DNA from: Megascapheus bottae
Taxonomy: Eukaryota > Chordata > Mammalia > Rodentia > Geomyidae
Reading direction: 5' to 3'
Assembly (NCBI GenBank): GCA_024803745.1
Contig: JANJXV010000013.1
Coordinates: 4,030,001-4,094,000, forward strand
DNA: 64,000 nt
Position 1 is the first letter of the stretch, and each line of letters opens with the position of its first letter. The notes beneath the pieces are model-generated. The model saw nothing but the letters and a program-made list of their open reading frames with translations. It had not been told where the DNA came from and searched no databases. The translations under genes and the position numbers were made by a program. Below are positions 34,791-46,679 of this stretch, one piece after another.

Positions 34791-35504
34791 AAGTGTATAG
34801 AAGATCAGCTCAGTTTTCAATGAATGACTTGGAGTGGAGGCAACCTGCCTTTGCCAGAAGCTCCAGTCAACATTCATCAGTGTACACATACTTGGAGCTC
34901 AAAGGTCTTATTACATTGTGAAGTATGCAGGTAGCAGCCTGTCCGAATTTTCTGAGAGCTTCCAGCATATCAAAATGGCTTAAGCCTCACTTTACGAATG
35001 CTGACTGTGAGGTTTATTGCTAGGAGGACTGAGTAAAATACTGAAGTATTCTATGGATAGAATTCAATGAAGTGATTGGACTTTTTTCTTGAAGGCTGAG
35101 AATAGAAAGAAGCCTTTTCTGTGATGATAGCCCTCATTGTTTTTTCAGTTTTTCATCCAGTCAGTTTTTCACTGAGTCTTCTTTCTAACTAGTTAATAGG
35201 ACACTATCTATATAATAGCAACATCAAAAGTGGAGCTACTGACACAGAAATCTTTACAGAAAATGGTAGGGGAAAATGCTGAGAAAGCACTATACACAAC
35301 CCTTTGGCAACCTTACCATATAGATACAAATCCAATTAGCCTTGGACCTTGAGTTCTAGTGGGATATAGAATAACATGTTCCCTGGTCATGGTTTTCATT
35401 CAATCCTGTCCTTTTCTATGAAGTTAGTCCATTACAAAAAAAAATCATTGACTTGATACGAGTGTGGTCAGCGTAGTAGATATAATTACAATTATGGTAT
35501 CTAG
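34791..35504. other. Unique DNA
   Basis: No gene or repeat recognised. Confidence 0.5.
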
Positions 35505-36080
35505 AGAAGTTATTAACCCAGATGCCCCTCAGTAGACAAATGGATCAAGAAATGTGGTATATATACACACAATGGAATTCTACTCATGATATTGCATCAT
35601 TTTCAAAGAAATAGAAGGACATGGGAAAAATTAAGTGAAGTAAGTCATGTCCAGACAGACAAAGGATGCATGTTTTCTCTCATACAGGGAAACTAAAATT
35701 ACTTTATAAACATATAAGTAAATATGATGGGTTGTATGAAAGTGGATACAAATGTAATAACTGAACAGTAGATTCAAGGGAGAACACAAATAGCATAATT
35801 CCTTAGAGATGCAAAGTCAAAGTTCCACAAAAATACCAGGAAATGGTTATTGAAATGAGTGGGGGTGGATCAAGGGATAGACAAATGAAAAGAAGGGTAT
35901 GGGGAGGAGAATGCAGTCAGTAATTTGATGTACATCCTACAAAATTAAGAAAAATGAGGGAAGGAGTGGTTTGAGAGGGATTGGTAAGAATATTGAAAGG
36001 GAATCATTGATCAAGACACAATGTATTCACAAAGTTACTTTGTTGAATGTCAAGTGTTTTGCAAATCTACTTGAAGATAA
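35505..36080 (+). mobile_element. Old L1 3' end
   Basis: CCCAGATGCCCCTCAGTAGA, then ATGTGGTATATATACACA, GGAATTCTACTC and a 3' UTR-like purine-rich remainder follow the L1 order. No open frame. Confidence 0.75.
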
Positions 36081-36290
36081 TTTTTAAAAAGAATTCTCCA
36101 AGCAATAATCTATATACAGTTCTAGCTTTCATTAATCCCAATAAAGTAGCCTTGTATAGCTTTTAAGAAACTGCATCTTATATAATTTTTTCTGCCTTTA
36201 AGTGCTTAAACAAGGCTGTGATTTTCATTTCTTCTGAGAGTCTCCATTGTTTCTACTGGACCTGAAACAAAATGCTGAAAGAATTGGAGA

Positions 36291-36448
36291 CTGATGTCCA
36301 GAAACAAGGATATACTAAATCCACTAGCAAAGCAATGTTCATTGCAGCACTATTTACCAAAACATGAGAAAGGGTATCAAAGTATGTGAAGTAATGAACC
36401 TTCTATCTGGTGAATATCATGTATTAATTACAATAAAAATATAGGAAA
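36291..36448 (+). mobile_element. 158-bp L1 with an internal deletion and TSD
   Basis: About 70 bases of ORF2 (AGCAATGTTCATTGCAGCAC) are joined directly to the last 85 bases of the 3' UTR (ACATGAGAAAGGGTATCAA). Repeats AAAGAATTGGAGA lie at 36278-36290 and 36449-36461. The missing 0.5 kb was lost before or during integration, or later. Confidence 0.85.
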
Positions 36449-36461
36449 AAAGAATTGGAGA

Positions 36462-36820
36462 TTTATTTACATATTCCATTAGCATTTCTACAGTAGCTTT
36501 TCCTAGTGAAGAGAATTCCTTCTGGCCTTTACTAGAGTTTACAGTGAGATATTAATATCAATTATACAGTTAGGAAAAGATGGTACATTGAATTGTTCCA
36601 AAGAGTCCCATACACAAGACCTCTTTAGATTTCCTGCAACAACCACTATCCAAACCCAGTGAGCTGAATTCTCATAATCCCTAAACTACATGTGGCTTGG
36701 ATTGCTGTTTCCAGCAGAGCCATAGAGTCCCATGTCCTCTTCTTGAAGTTCTCTATTATATTTAGATAGTGTAAGGATTGGACAAAGGAGACTTCCCTGT
36801 AATTGTTCAGGTAGAGGAGA
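36462..36820. other. Unique DNA
   Basis: No gene or repeat recognised. Confidence 0.5.
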
Positions 36821-37160
36821 GGTTATTAGCAGAAGTTGAACTGTACAAGATGGAGGCGTGCAGAGGGGAGAGGGCAGGGAAGGGAAGGGGCAGGGAGGAG
36901 GTACAAACATGATCTCAGAGCCTGGAAAGCACAATCATGGTCTGAAGGAGGTGTGACCATGGCAGATGAGGATGTGACCTCAGAGGAAGTGACCTCAGAG
37001 CCTGGGGGACCTCCCACTGTTCACAGATGCACTAGCTGCCTGGGTTACAGATACTGGGCAGGGACTTCTAGAGCAAACAAAGAGAAAGGTCCACCTGGGA
37101 TAAATGGCCCTAACAGGTTACAGCCTGGTTCCATCTTAGACCTAGGGAAACTTCTTATTC
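36821..37160. other. GC-rich block of unknown origin, possibly an old LTR
   Basis: Purine- and GC-rich for this window, with repeated GTGACCTCAGAG units (two TGACCT copies nine bases apart near 36975-36995) and a 114-codon plus-strand frame without recognisable domain. LTR ends could not be defined. Confidence 0.35.
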
Positions 37161-38384
37161 TTAGCATCTTTTCTCCTTGAAGTATTTGAGGTCAAAAAAA
37201 GGAAGAGAGAGAGATTACAAAGTCTGGAAGGCTTTTCAGCTAGACCCATATGAGCAAGCCACATTCACTCTTGATTTGGAATGAAGGCTATGGTAATGTC
37301 TTTCAGCTCAACAAAATAGAGTCTGCATATTTTTGGTTTATGCAGTCTTGTGTCAGTAGTAACACCACACTACTACTAATCTACAGAATGGTAGATTAAA
37401 AGCATCCCTTTCAGGGACAGTAAACTATGGGAACAAATTAGGTTGGACATTCTAATTATATCATTTACATAAATGTCACAGTAAGGGCCTGTGTTCTGAT
37501 GTGACCTTCTGGACTAAGTTCTTCTATCTAGGCATGCATTTATTCATTCAATTTTATCATTCTGTTTTGTTTTAAAATTCATCAAATTTATCCCTGGAGA
37601 TTGAAAAACAGTAAAATAGCCTGCAAGTCCTCCAACCTCTGAGTGGTTGCACATTTCTCAGTGTTCACAGTCAGTTTATGCCCATGTTTCTAAAATATTA
37701 TCTGATAATGGATAAGACTCTGATCACCTAGAATGATTAGTAGGAGGTGAAGATGACTGGTAGAATTAAAAAGGAGAATTAAAAAGAAACATTTGAACAT
37801 TACCTCAACAATAAAATACAATAAAAAAGAAACACTGAGAATTTATTTCCAAAGATTCTTCCTGTTAGCACTTCAGGAATTTCTCCTCATTAACAAATGT
37901 TAAGATGAAGGAACATTTGTATATACTCGAGTATAAAATGTCAATGTATTCGTTAACAAGTTTTTAAAGATGTCCCACTACAAATCACTTTCATCATTTC
38001 ATTAGTACTTGATCTTTAGTCTTTCAGAAAACAATTTTTATCAGCAATCCCTTCTTGACACAGGCAAAAACTGTAGTGTCTAACATTTTACCCTTTTCTC
38101 CCCCTGTAGACTAAGAAGAATGCCACTGTTTTGAAGGTACTACCCAAGACAAAAGGATTTTATTAGTTGCAACAACAATTTCTAACATTTCTAGCTTTTC
38201 AAACCTCATTTTTTTAATAGGGCCATGCTGAGATAGCTATATGATAAACTTATGTAAAAGGTTTTTTTCATGGGTCACATTTCCGAAGTTGAGAGAACAT
38301 ATACATTTTTATAATAATCCTTAAGTAAAACTGTTCTTTTCCTGGGAAGTATATATTATTCGTATTATCCAAAGCTATAGCTAT
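37161..38384. other. Unique DNA
   Basis: No gene or repeat supported. Confidence 0.5.
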
Positions 38385-38396
38385 AAGAATCTTGAA

Positions 38397-38593
38397 GGGG
38401 CCAGGAGTTTGGCCTAGTGGTAGAGTGCTTGCCTCGCATGCACAAAGACCCGGTTTCAATTCCTCGCCACCACATACATAGAAAAAAGCTGGAAGTGGTG
38501 CTGAGGCTCAAGTGGTAGAGTATTAAGCCTTGAGAAAGTCCAAGGACAGTGCTCAGGCCCTGAGCCCAAGTCCAGGACTGGCCAAAAAAAAAA
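38397..38593 (+). mobile_element. IDL-Geo SINE, near-consensus, with TSD
   Basis: The clearest sense-strand copy: A box at TGGCCTAGTGGTAGAG, B box GGTTTCAATTCC, the CACATACATAGAAAAAAGCT linker, Geo part ending GTCCAGGACTGGCC, and a short A tail. The 12-bp repeats AAGAATCTTGAA lie at 38385-38396 and 38594-38605. Confidence 0.95.
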
Positions 38594-38605
38594 AAGAATC
38601 TTGAA

Positions 38606-40175
38606 AAAATGGTCTAGTACGAAGGCAGTTAGTGTATCTGCTTGTTCTGAGGGGTCAAATAGGTACCAATGAGCAGATCCTCTTACAAGCATGGAAAATC
38701 ACATAAGAATAAATCAGCTCTTCAGTTCTCATCTTCTTATGAATCATGCTCATCTTTCCTTTGGAATAATCCAATTTCAACAGTCTCTAGTGGAAATCTT
38801 TGAACTTTGAAAACTTCTCTTTGAATAACTGTCCCACTTTATATTTTCTCTTTGGGAGCAATATAAAAATGGGTTAAGCAGTACATTCACATTCTAAAAC
38901 TGACACAATCTAATAATATTTATTCACATCTTAGATATTGTAAGGCAAACATTGCTACTTTGAAAACATTGAATTTCCATTTCAGAAAATAAGACATGTT
39001 GATTTTTAGCTTAGAAGTTGCAGTGGACCAAAGAAAAATGCTTTGAAAATGAAACTGATGAAAAGACAAGTATATGCATTAGAGTACTTTCTTTGTTTCT
39101 TTTCCTGGTGGGAAAATGCCTTGTTCTCTGTGGCTACTTTTTCTACTAGTGTTCAAATAAAAGAAAACATCATAACCTAATTTCTGGACTGGTCAGCATA
39201 TTGGCTTCCATTCCTACTTGAGCTGACACTGAATATGTATCATTTTTGAATAGTTATGTACTTAATTTTGGAACCTGTGATTTTGTACTTTGCCTTAAAT
39301 TGCTAGTTATCATACAGATATTAGTAAGACACTTACATTTTCCTTTCTTGAAAGGCTTTTGATTTAGCAAAGAATCAAACTACTTGAGACAGTTAGAATA
39401 TGCTAAATGTGCTTCCAGGAAAGCAAGTCATCTAACTTGGCAGTGGCACTGTTGATCTCCAAAGAAGGGGAGAGAAGGTGGATGTCCAGCTCATCTTATG
39501 CATACTTAAAAAACAAATTTTTGAATTTCCTGTCTTTCCACAAGGATATTTGTATTCTTAATCCTGAAGATAAATCATCATAACTATGTAAGAAAATGAG
39601 ACAAAGCAAATTTACCAACTCATCAAGCAATTGAATTACATAAATGGTGGCATCTACAGTAGAAACACTTTTGTGTTTTCATCATAAGAAAACATATTGC
39701 TAGCCTATGTTACTTAGGCTCTAAAAGCTTTGGTTTCTTTTTTTTTATAGGAGGACTTACAGATTTTAATAAGATTCTGATAGGAATATGCTTAGTACTA
39801 CATGGTAAACAGTGGATATATCATTTTATTAAAGTGAATTGCAAGTTTACCTTTTATTGAGGTTCTGTTTTTACTAAAGTTTGGGACATAAAGACATCAC
39901 TGACAGCTTCAGACTTTTATATCTGAATAATTTTGTATTTGAAGTGGCATTTTCCTTTGTATTTATTGCATTTCTGTCTTTGAACAGTGATAATTTGAAG
40001 CAATTTTAGTGATGCAAACTATGTTCAAATGAATTTACTATGCAAAAAGATAAAGTCTGGTAATTTGCCATTCCAGAGTTCTAGTGAGAAACAATGAGGA
40101 TTGTTAATCAGCTCCCAGAGAAAAGGAGGTAGTTAAGGAATTGACAGAACTTATTGTTTTTTTGTCTGTGTGTTT
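38606..40175. other. Unique DNA
   Basis: No gene or repeat supported. Confidence 0.5.
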
Positions 40176-41030
40176 TCTTGATAATGGCCATTCCAACTGG
40201 GGTAAGGTGGAATATCAGTGTGGTTTTGATTTTCACTCCCTTTCTGGCAACAGAGGTAGAACATTTCTTCATTTGCCTGTTGGCTATTTTTTGTCAGTCA
40301 TGGGGTTTGAATTTGTATCCTGGGTGCTGTCCCTGAGCTCTTCAGCTCACGGCTACTGCCCTACCCCTTGAGCCACAGCTTCACTTCTGTGGTTCTGGTG
40401 GTTCATTGGAGATAAGGGTCTCACCAACTTTAGTGCCCGGGCTGGCCTTGAACTATGATCCTCGTATCTCATCTAGGATTACTGGTGTGAGCCACCACGC
40501 CCGGATTCTATTGGCCATTTTAATTTCTAAGAAACTCTCTTTAAGTTATTGGCCCATTTATTAATTGGGTTGTCATTTCTTTCAGGTTTTAATTTTTGAT
40601 CTCTAATTATATTCTGGATATTAGGCCCTTGCCTGATGTACAGCTGGTAAAAACATCTTTTCCCATTCTGTTAGCTATTTAGCTTGTTAGCTATGGCCTT
40701 TACTGTGCAAAAACTTTTAAGTTGATGCAATCCCATTTGTCAAGACTTTATTTCATTTGTTATGTTTCTGAATCTTTATTTAGAAAGTTTCCATCTGTTT
40801 CCAAGAGTCCTAGCATTTCTCGTACCTTTTCCTGTAAGTTTCATGGTTTCTGGTATTACTCTGATATCTTTGAGCCATTTTTAATTGATGCTGGTACATG
40901 GCGATATATGAAGATGCCATGTCAATTTTCCTCATGTGGCTGTTCAATTTTGTCATCAGCATTTGTTGAAGAGGCTTTCTTCCAGCCTATGTTTTGGCTC
41001 CTTCATCTATATGCTGGGCCTTCTATTCTG
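40176..41030 (-). mobile_element. Inverted 5' arm of a twin-primed L1
   Basis: Antisense ORF2 sequence that ends on the left at the complement of CCATTATCAAGA. The plus-strand arm starting at 41031 resumes ORF2 just downstream of that point (GTTGGAGAGGATGCAGCCAA). That is the arrangement left by twin priming. A SINE (40288-40505) later inserted into this arm. Confidence 0.85.
40288..40505 (-). mobile_element. B1-ID dimeric SINE nested in the inverted L1 arm
   Basis: Minus-strand GGGCGTGGTGGCTCACACCA, then TCAAGGCCAGCCCGGGCAC and the ID-like half ending in CAAACCCCATGACTGACAAA. Confidence 0.92.
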
Positions 41031-41557
41031 GTTGGAGAGGATGCAGCCAAAAGGGAACTCTATTACACTGTTTTTGGGGATATAAGCTTTTATTAACCAC
41101 TCTGGGAAAGCAATATTGAGGTTCCACACACAAAAAAACCAAACATAGAATTATCTGTGGTCCACTAATTCCACTCCTGGGTATTTACCCTCTAGAATAC
41201 AGACTGGGTTATTGAAAAGCCACCAGCAGAACCTTGATCATTGCAGCAGTATTCATCATAACCAAGAGGTGGAATCAGCCAAGACACTCCTCAGTGGATG
41301 AATGGGAAAAACAAATGTGGTATATATACATAATGAAATTTTGATAATCCATTATAAAGAATGAAATTGTACAATTTGTAAGGAAATGGAAAAAAATTAG
41401 TGAAGTTAGACCCAGAGAAACAAAGGTTGTATAGTTTCCCTATTTTATGGTAGATAGAATATGTTTGTAAACGTATAACTAACTGCATAGGGTGGTCTGC
41501 AAATGGTTACAAATGAAAGGACTTAAATATAATGTTGTTGGGCCACATATTATTTTC

Positions 41558-41608
<51 letters not shown>

Positions 41609-41650
41609 ATGTCTACAATGCAACAATAAATATAACCCAGTTAAAAATGG
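41031..41650 (+). mobile_element. Direct 3' arm of the twin-primed L1
   Basis: ORF2 C-terminus (CACTCCTGGGTATTTACC, GCAGCAGTATTCATCATAACC, GGTATATATACATAATGAAA) and 3' UTR, with a (TG)n tract at 41560-41605. Confidence 0.8.
41560..41605. repeat. (TG)n microsatellite
   Basis: About 23 uninterrupted TG units. Confidence 0.97.
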
Positions 41651-41659
41651 CCACATGAC

Positions 41660-41848
41660 TTGGGGGCCAAGAGTTTGGCCTAGTGGTAGAGTGCTTTCCA
41701 AGCATGCACAAAGACCTGGGTTCGATTCCTTGGTATCATATACATAGAAAAAAATAGAAATGGTGCTGTGGCTCAAGTGGTAGAGCCTTGAAAAAGCCCA
41801 AGGACAGTGCTCAGGCCCTGAGTTCAAGTACAGGCACTGACAAAAAAT
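41660..41848 (+). mobile_element. IDL-Geo SINE
   Basis: GGGGGCCAAGAGTTTGGCCT start with both tRNA promoter boxes (TGGCCTAGTGG, GGTTCGATTCC), a shortened Geo half and an A-rich end. Confidence 0.93.
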
Positions 41849-41859
41849 AGGCACAGAAC

Positions 41860-41975
41860 TTGACAATTATTCTAAGAATATGTACAAATGTCCAACATCC
41901 CCTTTAAAAATTGGTTAACATTCTTAATCATCAAAGAAATGGCAAATAAAACAATAAAAAGGTTTCACAAGTATT
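41860..41975 (+). mobile_element. Old L1 ORF2 fragment, left of a younger L1
   Basis: Contains AATCATCAAAGAAATGGCAA, the old L1 pattern that encodes the IxEMQIKT region. It continues after the younger insertion at 43903. Confidence 0.55.
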
Positions 41976-41992
41976 AAAATGATCCTTAGCAA

Positions 41993-43479
41993 TGCAAAGG
42001 ACCTTTTTGATGAAAACTTTAAAACCCTGAAAAAGGAAATTAAAGCAGAACTGAGGAAATGGAAAAACCTCCCATGCTCCTGGATTGGAAGAAACAACAT
42101 AGTGAAAATTACAATCTTGCCAAGGGCTATCTACAAATTCAACACAATACCCATCAATATCCCAATGTCATTCTTTAAAGAAATAGAAGAGGCAATCCAA
42201 AATTTCATATGGAATAATAAAAGACCCCATATAGCAAAAACACTTCTTTGCAGAAAGAACATCACAGGAGGAATTTTAATACCAAACTTTAGACTCTAGT
42301 ACAGAGCTATAATTATCAAAACAGCTTGGTACTGGCACAAGAACAGGCCTGAAGACCAATGGAATAGAACTGAAGACCCAGATATTAAACCACAGACCTA
42401 TGGCCACCTAACCTTTGACAAGGGAGACAAAAAAATAGAATGGAAGAAAGATAGCCTCTTCAACAAGTGGTGCTGGCAGAACTGGATAAGCACCTGCAGA
42501 AAATTAAGTTGGATCCTTCTTTGTCACCCTGTACTAGGATTAACTCCAAATGGATCAAAGACCTCGAGGAAAAAGCCAACACACTGAAAACTTTACAAGA
42601 AGGAATAGGAGACACACTAGGCCTCCTTGGCACAGGTCGAAACTTTCTTAATAAGGACCAAGAATCACAACAAATCAGAGAAAGGCTGGATAAGTGGGAC
42701 TGCATGAACCTGCTGAGCTTTTGTATGGCAAAGGACATAGCTAGTAAATTAATTAGGAAGCCTACAGAGTGGGAGAAGATCTTCACCAACCAAACAACGG
42801 ACAAAGGCCTCATATCTAAAATATATCAACAGCTCAAAAAATTGAATCACTCCAAAACTAACCTCCAAAGTAACAACCATCCCATTAAAAGATGGGCCAA
42901 AGACTTAAAGAGAGAAGAGGCAAAAATGGCCTATAGGCACATGAAGAAATGCTCAATGTCTCTGGCCATAAAAGAAATGCAAATCGAAACAACTCTGATT
43001 CCACCTCACTCCAGTTAGAATGACCAGGATAAAGAAAACTAATAACAACAGATGCAGGAGGGGATGTGGCCAGGAGGGATAACTACTATACTGTTGGTGG
43101 GAGTGCAAACTCATTCAGCCACCATGGAAAGCAGTATGGCAATTCCTCAAAAGACTAAACATAGAGCTCCCCTATGACCCAGCAATTCCATTACTAGGCA
43201 TTTACCCAATTATCCAAAATAAGGACATACTAAATCCACTAGCATGATGATGTTCATTGCAGCACTATTTACCATAGCAAATATATGGAACCAACGCAGA
43301 TGATGAGTGGATCAACAAGATGTGGTATTTGTACAGAATGGAATTCTGCTGTCAGAAAGAATGACATCGCCTCATTTGTTAGGAAATGGAAAGACTTAGA
43401 AAAAATCATATTAAGTGAAATAAACCAGACTCAAAGGAACATAGGCTCAGTGGTTTCCCTCATTTGTCATAATCAGTAG
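41993..43479 (+). pseudogene. L1 ORF2 C-terminal third, frameshifted
   Basis: Open pieces in different frames cover 41979-42299 ([17 protein letters not shown], the segment after the reverse transcriptase core), 42467-43018 ([40 protein letters not shown]) and 43285-43479 (RKNDIASFVRKWKDLEKIIL to SLICHNQ). Stops and frameshifts separate them; the endonuclease and catalytic reverse transcriptase regions are absent. Confidence 0.93.
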
Positions 43480-43885
43480 AAACATTGGGCTCTCATAGCA
43501 GAGATTTGCAATAGAGCAAAACCTAGATGCATAAGGCCATAAGTATGATGCTAAATGAAAAGACCTCTAGGATATAGAAACAAGCCATATAATGAGTGAT
43601 TGTTGTCCTTAATGTACTATGTTATCTCTCATCTCTTTTGATGTCCCTTGGCTATCTCATATTGTTACAGTATCTCACTTTGTTGTCTGATATATTGAAT
43701 ATACTTGTATTTGGTTATTTGAAATTGGGTAGGGAAGGGGGGAAACAAGATGAGGGGTGGGAGTGGGGGGAAGGGAAATGGGGACCAAGACATGAGAAAG
43801 GGTATCAATGTATGTGAATTAATGCACCTTCTAGCTGGTTAATATAATGTAACCCTTCTATTAATTACTTAAAGAATATATGAAA
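41993..43885 (+). mobile_element. 5'-truncated 1.9-kb L1 with perfect 17-bp TSD
   Basis: Direct repeats AAAATGATCCTTAGCAA lie at 41976-41992 and 43886-43902. Inside are the C-terminal third of ORF2, the 3' UTR with a G-rich tract (43752-43782) and an AATATATGAAA end. Confidence 0.95.
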
Positions 43886-43902
43886 AAAATGATCCTTAGC
43901 AA

Positions 43903-44169
43903 AAGGATAGAGGATAATAAGTATAGACCAAACTGTGGGGAGAAATTGAAGCCCTGGGTACAGTTAAAAATATGACATTGTATAGAAATTAGTGAAAACA
44001 GCACACAAAGGTTTCTAAAAATGTTAAAAATAGAATTAATTTAGAAGGTGGTGGCTCACACATGTAATTCTACTTACACTGGAGACAGACCTAGAGGATT
44101 TAAGCCTGGTAGGGATATATTTTTGAAAGATTAGTGTGTCATTGGACAACTAAGGGTGAAAAAAAAAGC
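43903..44169 (+). mobile_element. Old L1 continuation with a degraded B1-like piece
   Basis: 43903-44040 continues the older L1 (AAAGGATAGAGGATAATAAG). 44044-44130 looks like a worn B1 start (GGTGGTGGCTCACACATGTA). Confidence 0.5.
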
Positions 44170-44642
44170 CTTCCTAAAATGAAATGAAAACAAAAGCACT
44201 GATTGCCTGAACATATGGAATTTAGTGAATGTCTTTTTAGGAGAAAAATGCATAGCTTTGAATAGCTACATTAAAGTTATAGGTTTCGAATAAATAGCCA
44301 ATGATATAACCCCATGGTCTTAGGAAAACAAGGATAAGCCAAATGGATAAATTTCTAGCCACATAGAACCTACCGAGTCTAGCCAAGATAATATAAATAA
44401 TTTAAGCATTGATTTATAATGATCAATGATTGAAACAATAAACACAGAAAGTTGTGAAACTAGAGGAGATCTTTAAAGAACTAGCAACAGTGATTCTCAC
44501 ACTAGTCTTAGTAAAGGAAAGCTTCCAAACTTATTCTATGAAGCCAATGTTACTTTGACACCAAAAGTCAGTAAAAACACAAAAACAAAAAGAAAACCTT
44601 CAGACCAATTTGTTTGATGGACATAGAAACAAAACTTTGTGG

Positions 44643-44871
44643 TTGGCCGGGAGTTTTGCCTAGTGGTAGAGTGCTTTGCTTAGCATGTGTGGAGACCCGG
44701 GTTCAATTCCTCAGTACCACATAAATAGAAAAAGGCCGGAGGTGGTGCTGTGGTTCAAGTGGTAGAACTCTAGTCTTTATAAAGCCCAAGGATAATGCTC
44801 ACGCCCTGATTTCAAGGCCCAGGTGTGGCAAAAAACAAAAACAAAAACAAAAAAAACAACAACAAAAAAAC
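44643..44871 (+). mobile_element. IDL-Geo SINE
   Basis: GGTTGGCCGGGAGTTTTGCC start, GGGTTCAATTCC B box, Geo half, and a long (CAAAAA)n-type tail. Confidence 0.94.
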
Positions 44872-45425
44872 CCTCTGGTGAAATACTTGAAAACTGAATT
44901 CAATAGACAAACCATGATGAAGTTAGTATCATTTCAGCAACGCAAAGAGTGTTAAACATATGCAAATCAGTATAGTATAGTACATAAATAGAATAAATGA
45001 CAAGTATCACATGGTCATCTCAACAGACACAGAAAATTCACCATCCTTTTATGAAAGAAGCCCTGAAAAAACTAAGAATAGAAGATTCATATCTTAAAAT
45101 AACAAAGGCTGTATATGATGAATCAGGAGCCATCATTATACAGCATGAAAGCCTTCCCTCTATACTCAGGAATATGATCAGATCCTCTATACCCACCACC
45201 CATTTGTTCTAGTGTTGGAAATCTATATTATTCAGAGCAATAAGGAAAAAAATAGATAAAAAGACACAATAGGGAAGGAAGAATAGAATTATCTATATTT
45301 GAAGATAATATTGTCCTGTACATAAAGCACTCAGATTCTATCAGAAGAATCTTAACTCTTATCAATACTTTAGGCAAAGTAGGAGGATATATAATCATTA
45401 CACATAAATTATACAAGGCCCATTT

Positions 45426-45618
45426 TTTTCCCTGCCACTCCTGGAACTTGAACTCAGGGTCTGAGCACTGTTGTTGGGTTTTCTCAAGGATAGTGTTCTA
45501 CCACGTGAACCACAGCATCACTTCTGGCTTTTTCTATGCATATGGTACCGAGGAATCAAACCCCAGTTTTTTGTGCATCCTAGGCAAGCACTCTACCACT
45601 AGGCTAAACTCCTGGCCC
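45426..45618 (-). mobile_element. IDL-Geo SINE with perfect TSD
   Basis: Full minus-strand dimer between ACAAGGCCCATTT at 45413-45425 and 45619-45631. Confidence 0.95.
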
Positions 45619-46338
45619 ACAAGGCCCATTTCTAAGGTCCTCAAAAAGTACCTGGGCATGAACTTGACCAAAGATATTTGAGACCTTTGCAATGAAAATT
45701 GTAACACAGTTAAGGAATTGAAGATGTCATAATATGGAAAAATATCCCATGTCCATGAATTGGCAATTTAATATTGTAAAAATGACCATATTGTCAATAG
45801 CAATCTATATAGTCAATGTAATTCTCATAGAAGTCGCAATGACATTATTTCAAGTAATAGAAGGAAAAAATGTTAGTATAGAAATACAAAATATATCAAA
45901 AAAATAAACAGTACTAAGCAAAAAGAACAATGCTGAATGCAACTTAATCATTGACATCAAACTATACTATAGAGTCATAACAAACCAGCATGGTACTGGC
46001 ACAAAATCACATATTTAGTGGGAAAAAATCCAAAAATAACCCCATGCAGCTAAAGCAATCTGATTTTCAACAAATTGCCAAAAAATATTCTGAAATGACA
46101 AAGTCCTTTCAAAGATATTGTCCTGAGAGAACTGGGCATCCATACATAATCAAGACTGAAATGTGATTCCTATCTCTCTGAGCAAAATTCAATTGAACAT
46201 GGACCAAAGAGTATAATGAAAGATTAAAATTTATGAAGTAGTAGAAGACATAGGGAAAACATCACAAGGTATAGATACTGAAAATTACTTCCTAAATAGG
46301 ACAAATGAGCTTGCATAGAGTTAAAAAATCTTTGCACA

Positions 46339-46572
46339 AACCTGATACTGGTGGCCTATGTCTCTAATATTAGCTAATCTGGAGGCTGTGATGTGAGAAT
46401 TGAAGTTTGAAGCCAGACCAGGCAGACAATCATAGAAACTCTGATTCCAGTTAACCAGAAAAAAACCTGGAAGTGGCAGTGTTGCTCAATAAGAAGAGTG
46501 CCAGCCTTGGCCAGGAGATTACAAGAACACAATGTCCTAAAGTCAGGCTCCAATATTCACAGCATTTCACAT

Positions 46573-46625
<53 letters not shown>
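46339..46625 (+). mobile_element. B1-ID dimeric SINE with (CA)n tail
   Basis: B1-like half (TATTAGCTAATCTGGAGGCT), GAAGCCAGACCAGGCAGACA, an ID-like half (GAAGTGGCAGTGTTGCTCAA), and a (CA)n tail at 46575-46625. Confidence 0.8.
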
Positions 46626-46626
<1 letters not shown>

Positions 46627-46679
46627 CTGCACAGTATAAAGGACAGTTGACTGACGACTGACTATCTACAGAATGAGAG

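Larger units (their letters stand above)
44170..46330 (+). mobile_element. Ancient L1 ORF2 (reverse transcriptase region), nested
   Basis: Diverged ORF2 in plus orientation: a GGATAAATTTCTAGCCACAT region, GGTCATCTCAACAGACACAG (the TDTEK region downstream of the RT fingers), then AGCATGGTACTGGCACAAAA. Interrupted by two IDL-Geo SINEs. No long frame. Confidence 0.75.

Noticed and set aside
36836..37180. 114-codon ORF as a protein gene
   Set aside because: GC-rich low-complexity start, no domain, and no splice or promoter support; kept only as an unexplained GC block.
38397..38470. tRNA gene
   Set aside because: The A and B boxes and tRNA-like sequence belong to the left monomer of the SINE; the copy lacks a proper cloverleaf and is one of many dispersed repeats.
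42467..43018. 183-codon ORF as a gene
   Set aside because: It is the C-terminal part of L1 ORF2 inside an element with a 17-bp TSD.
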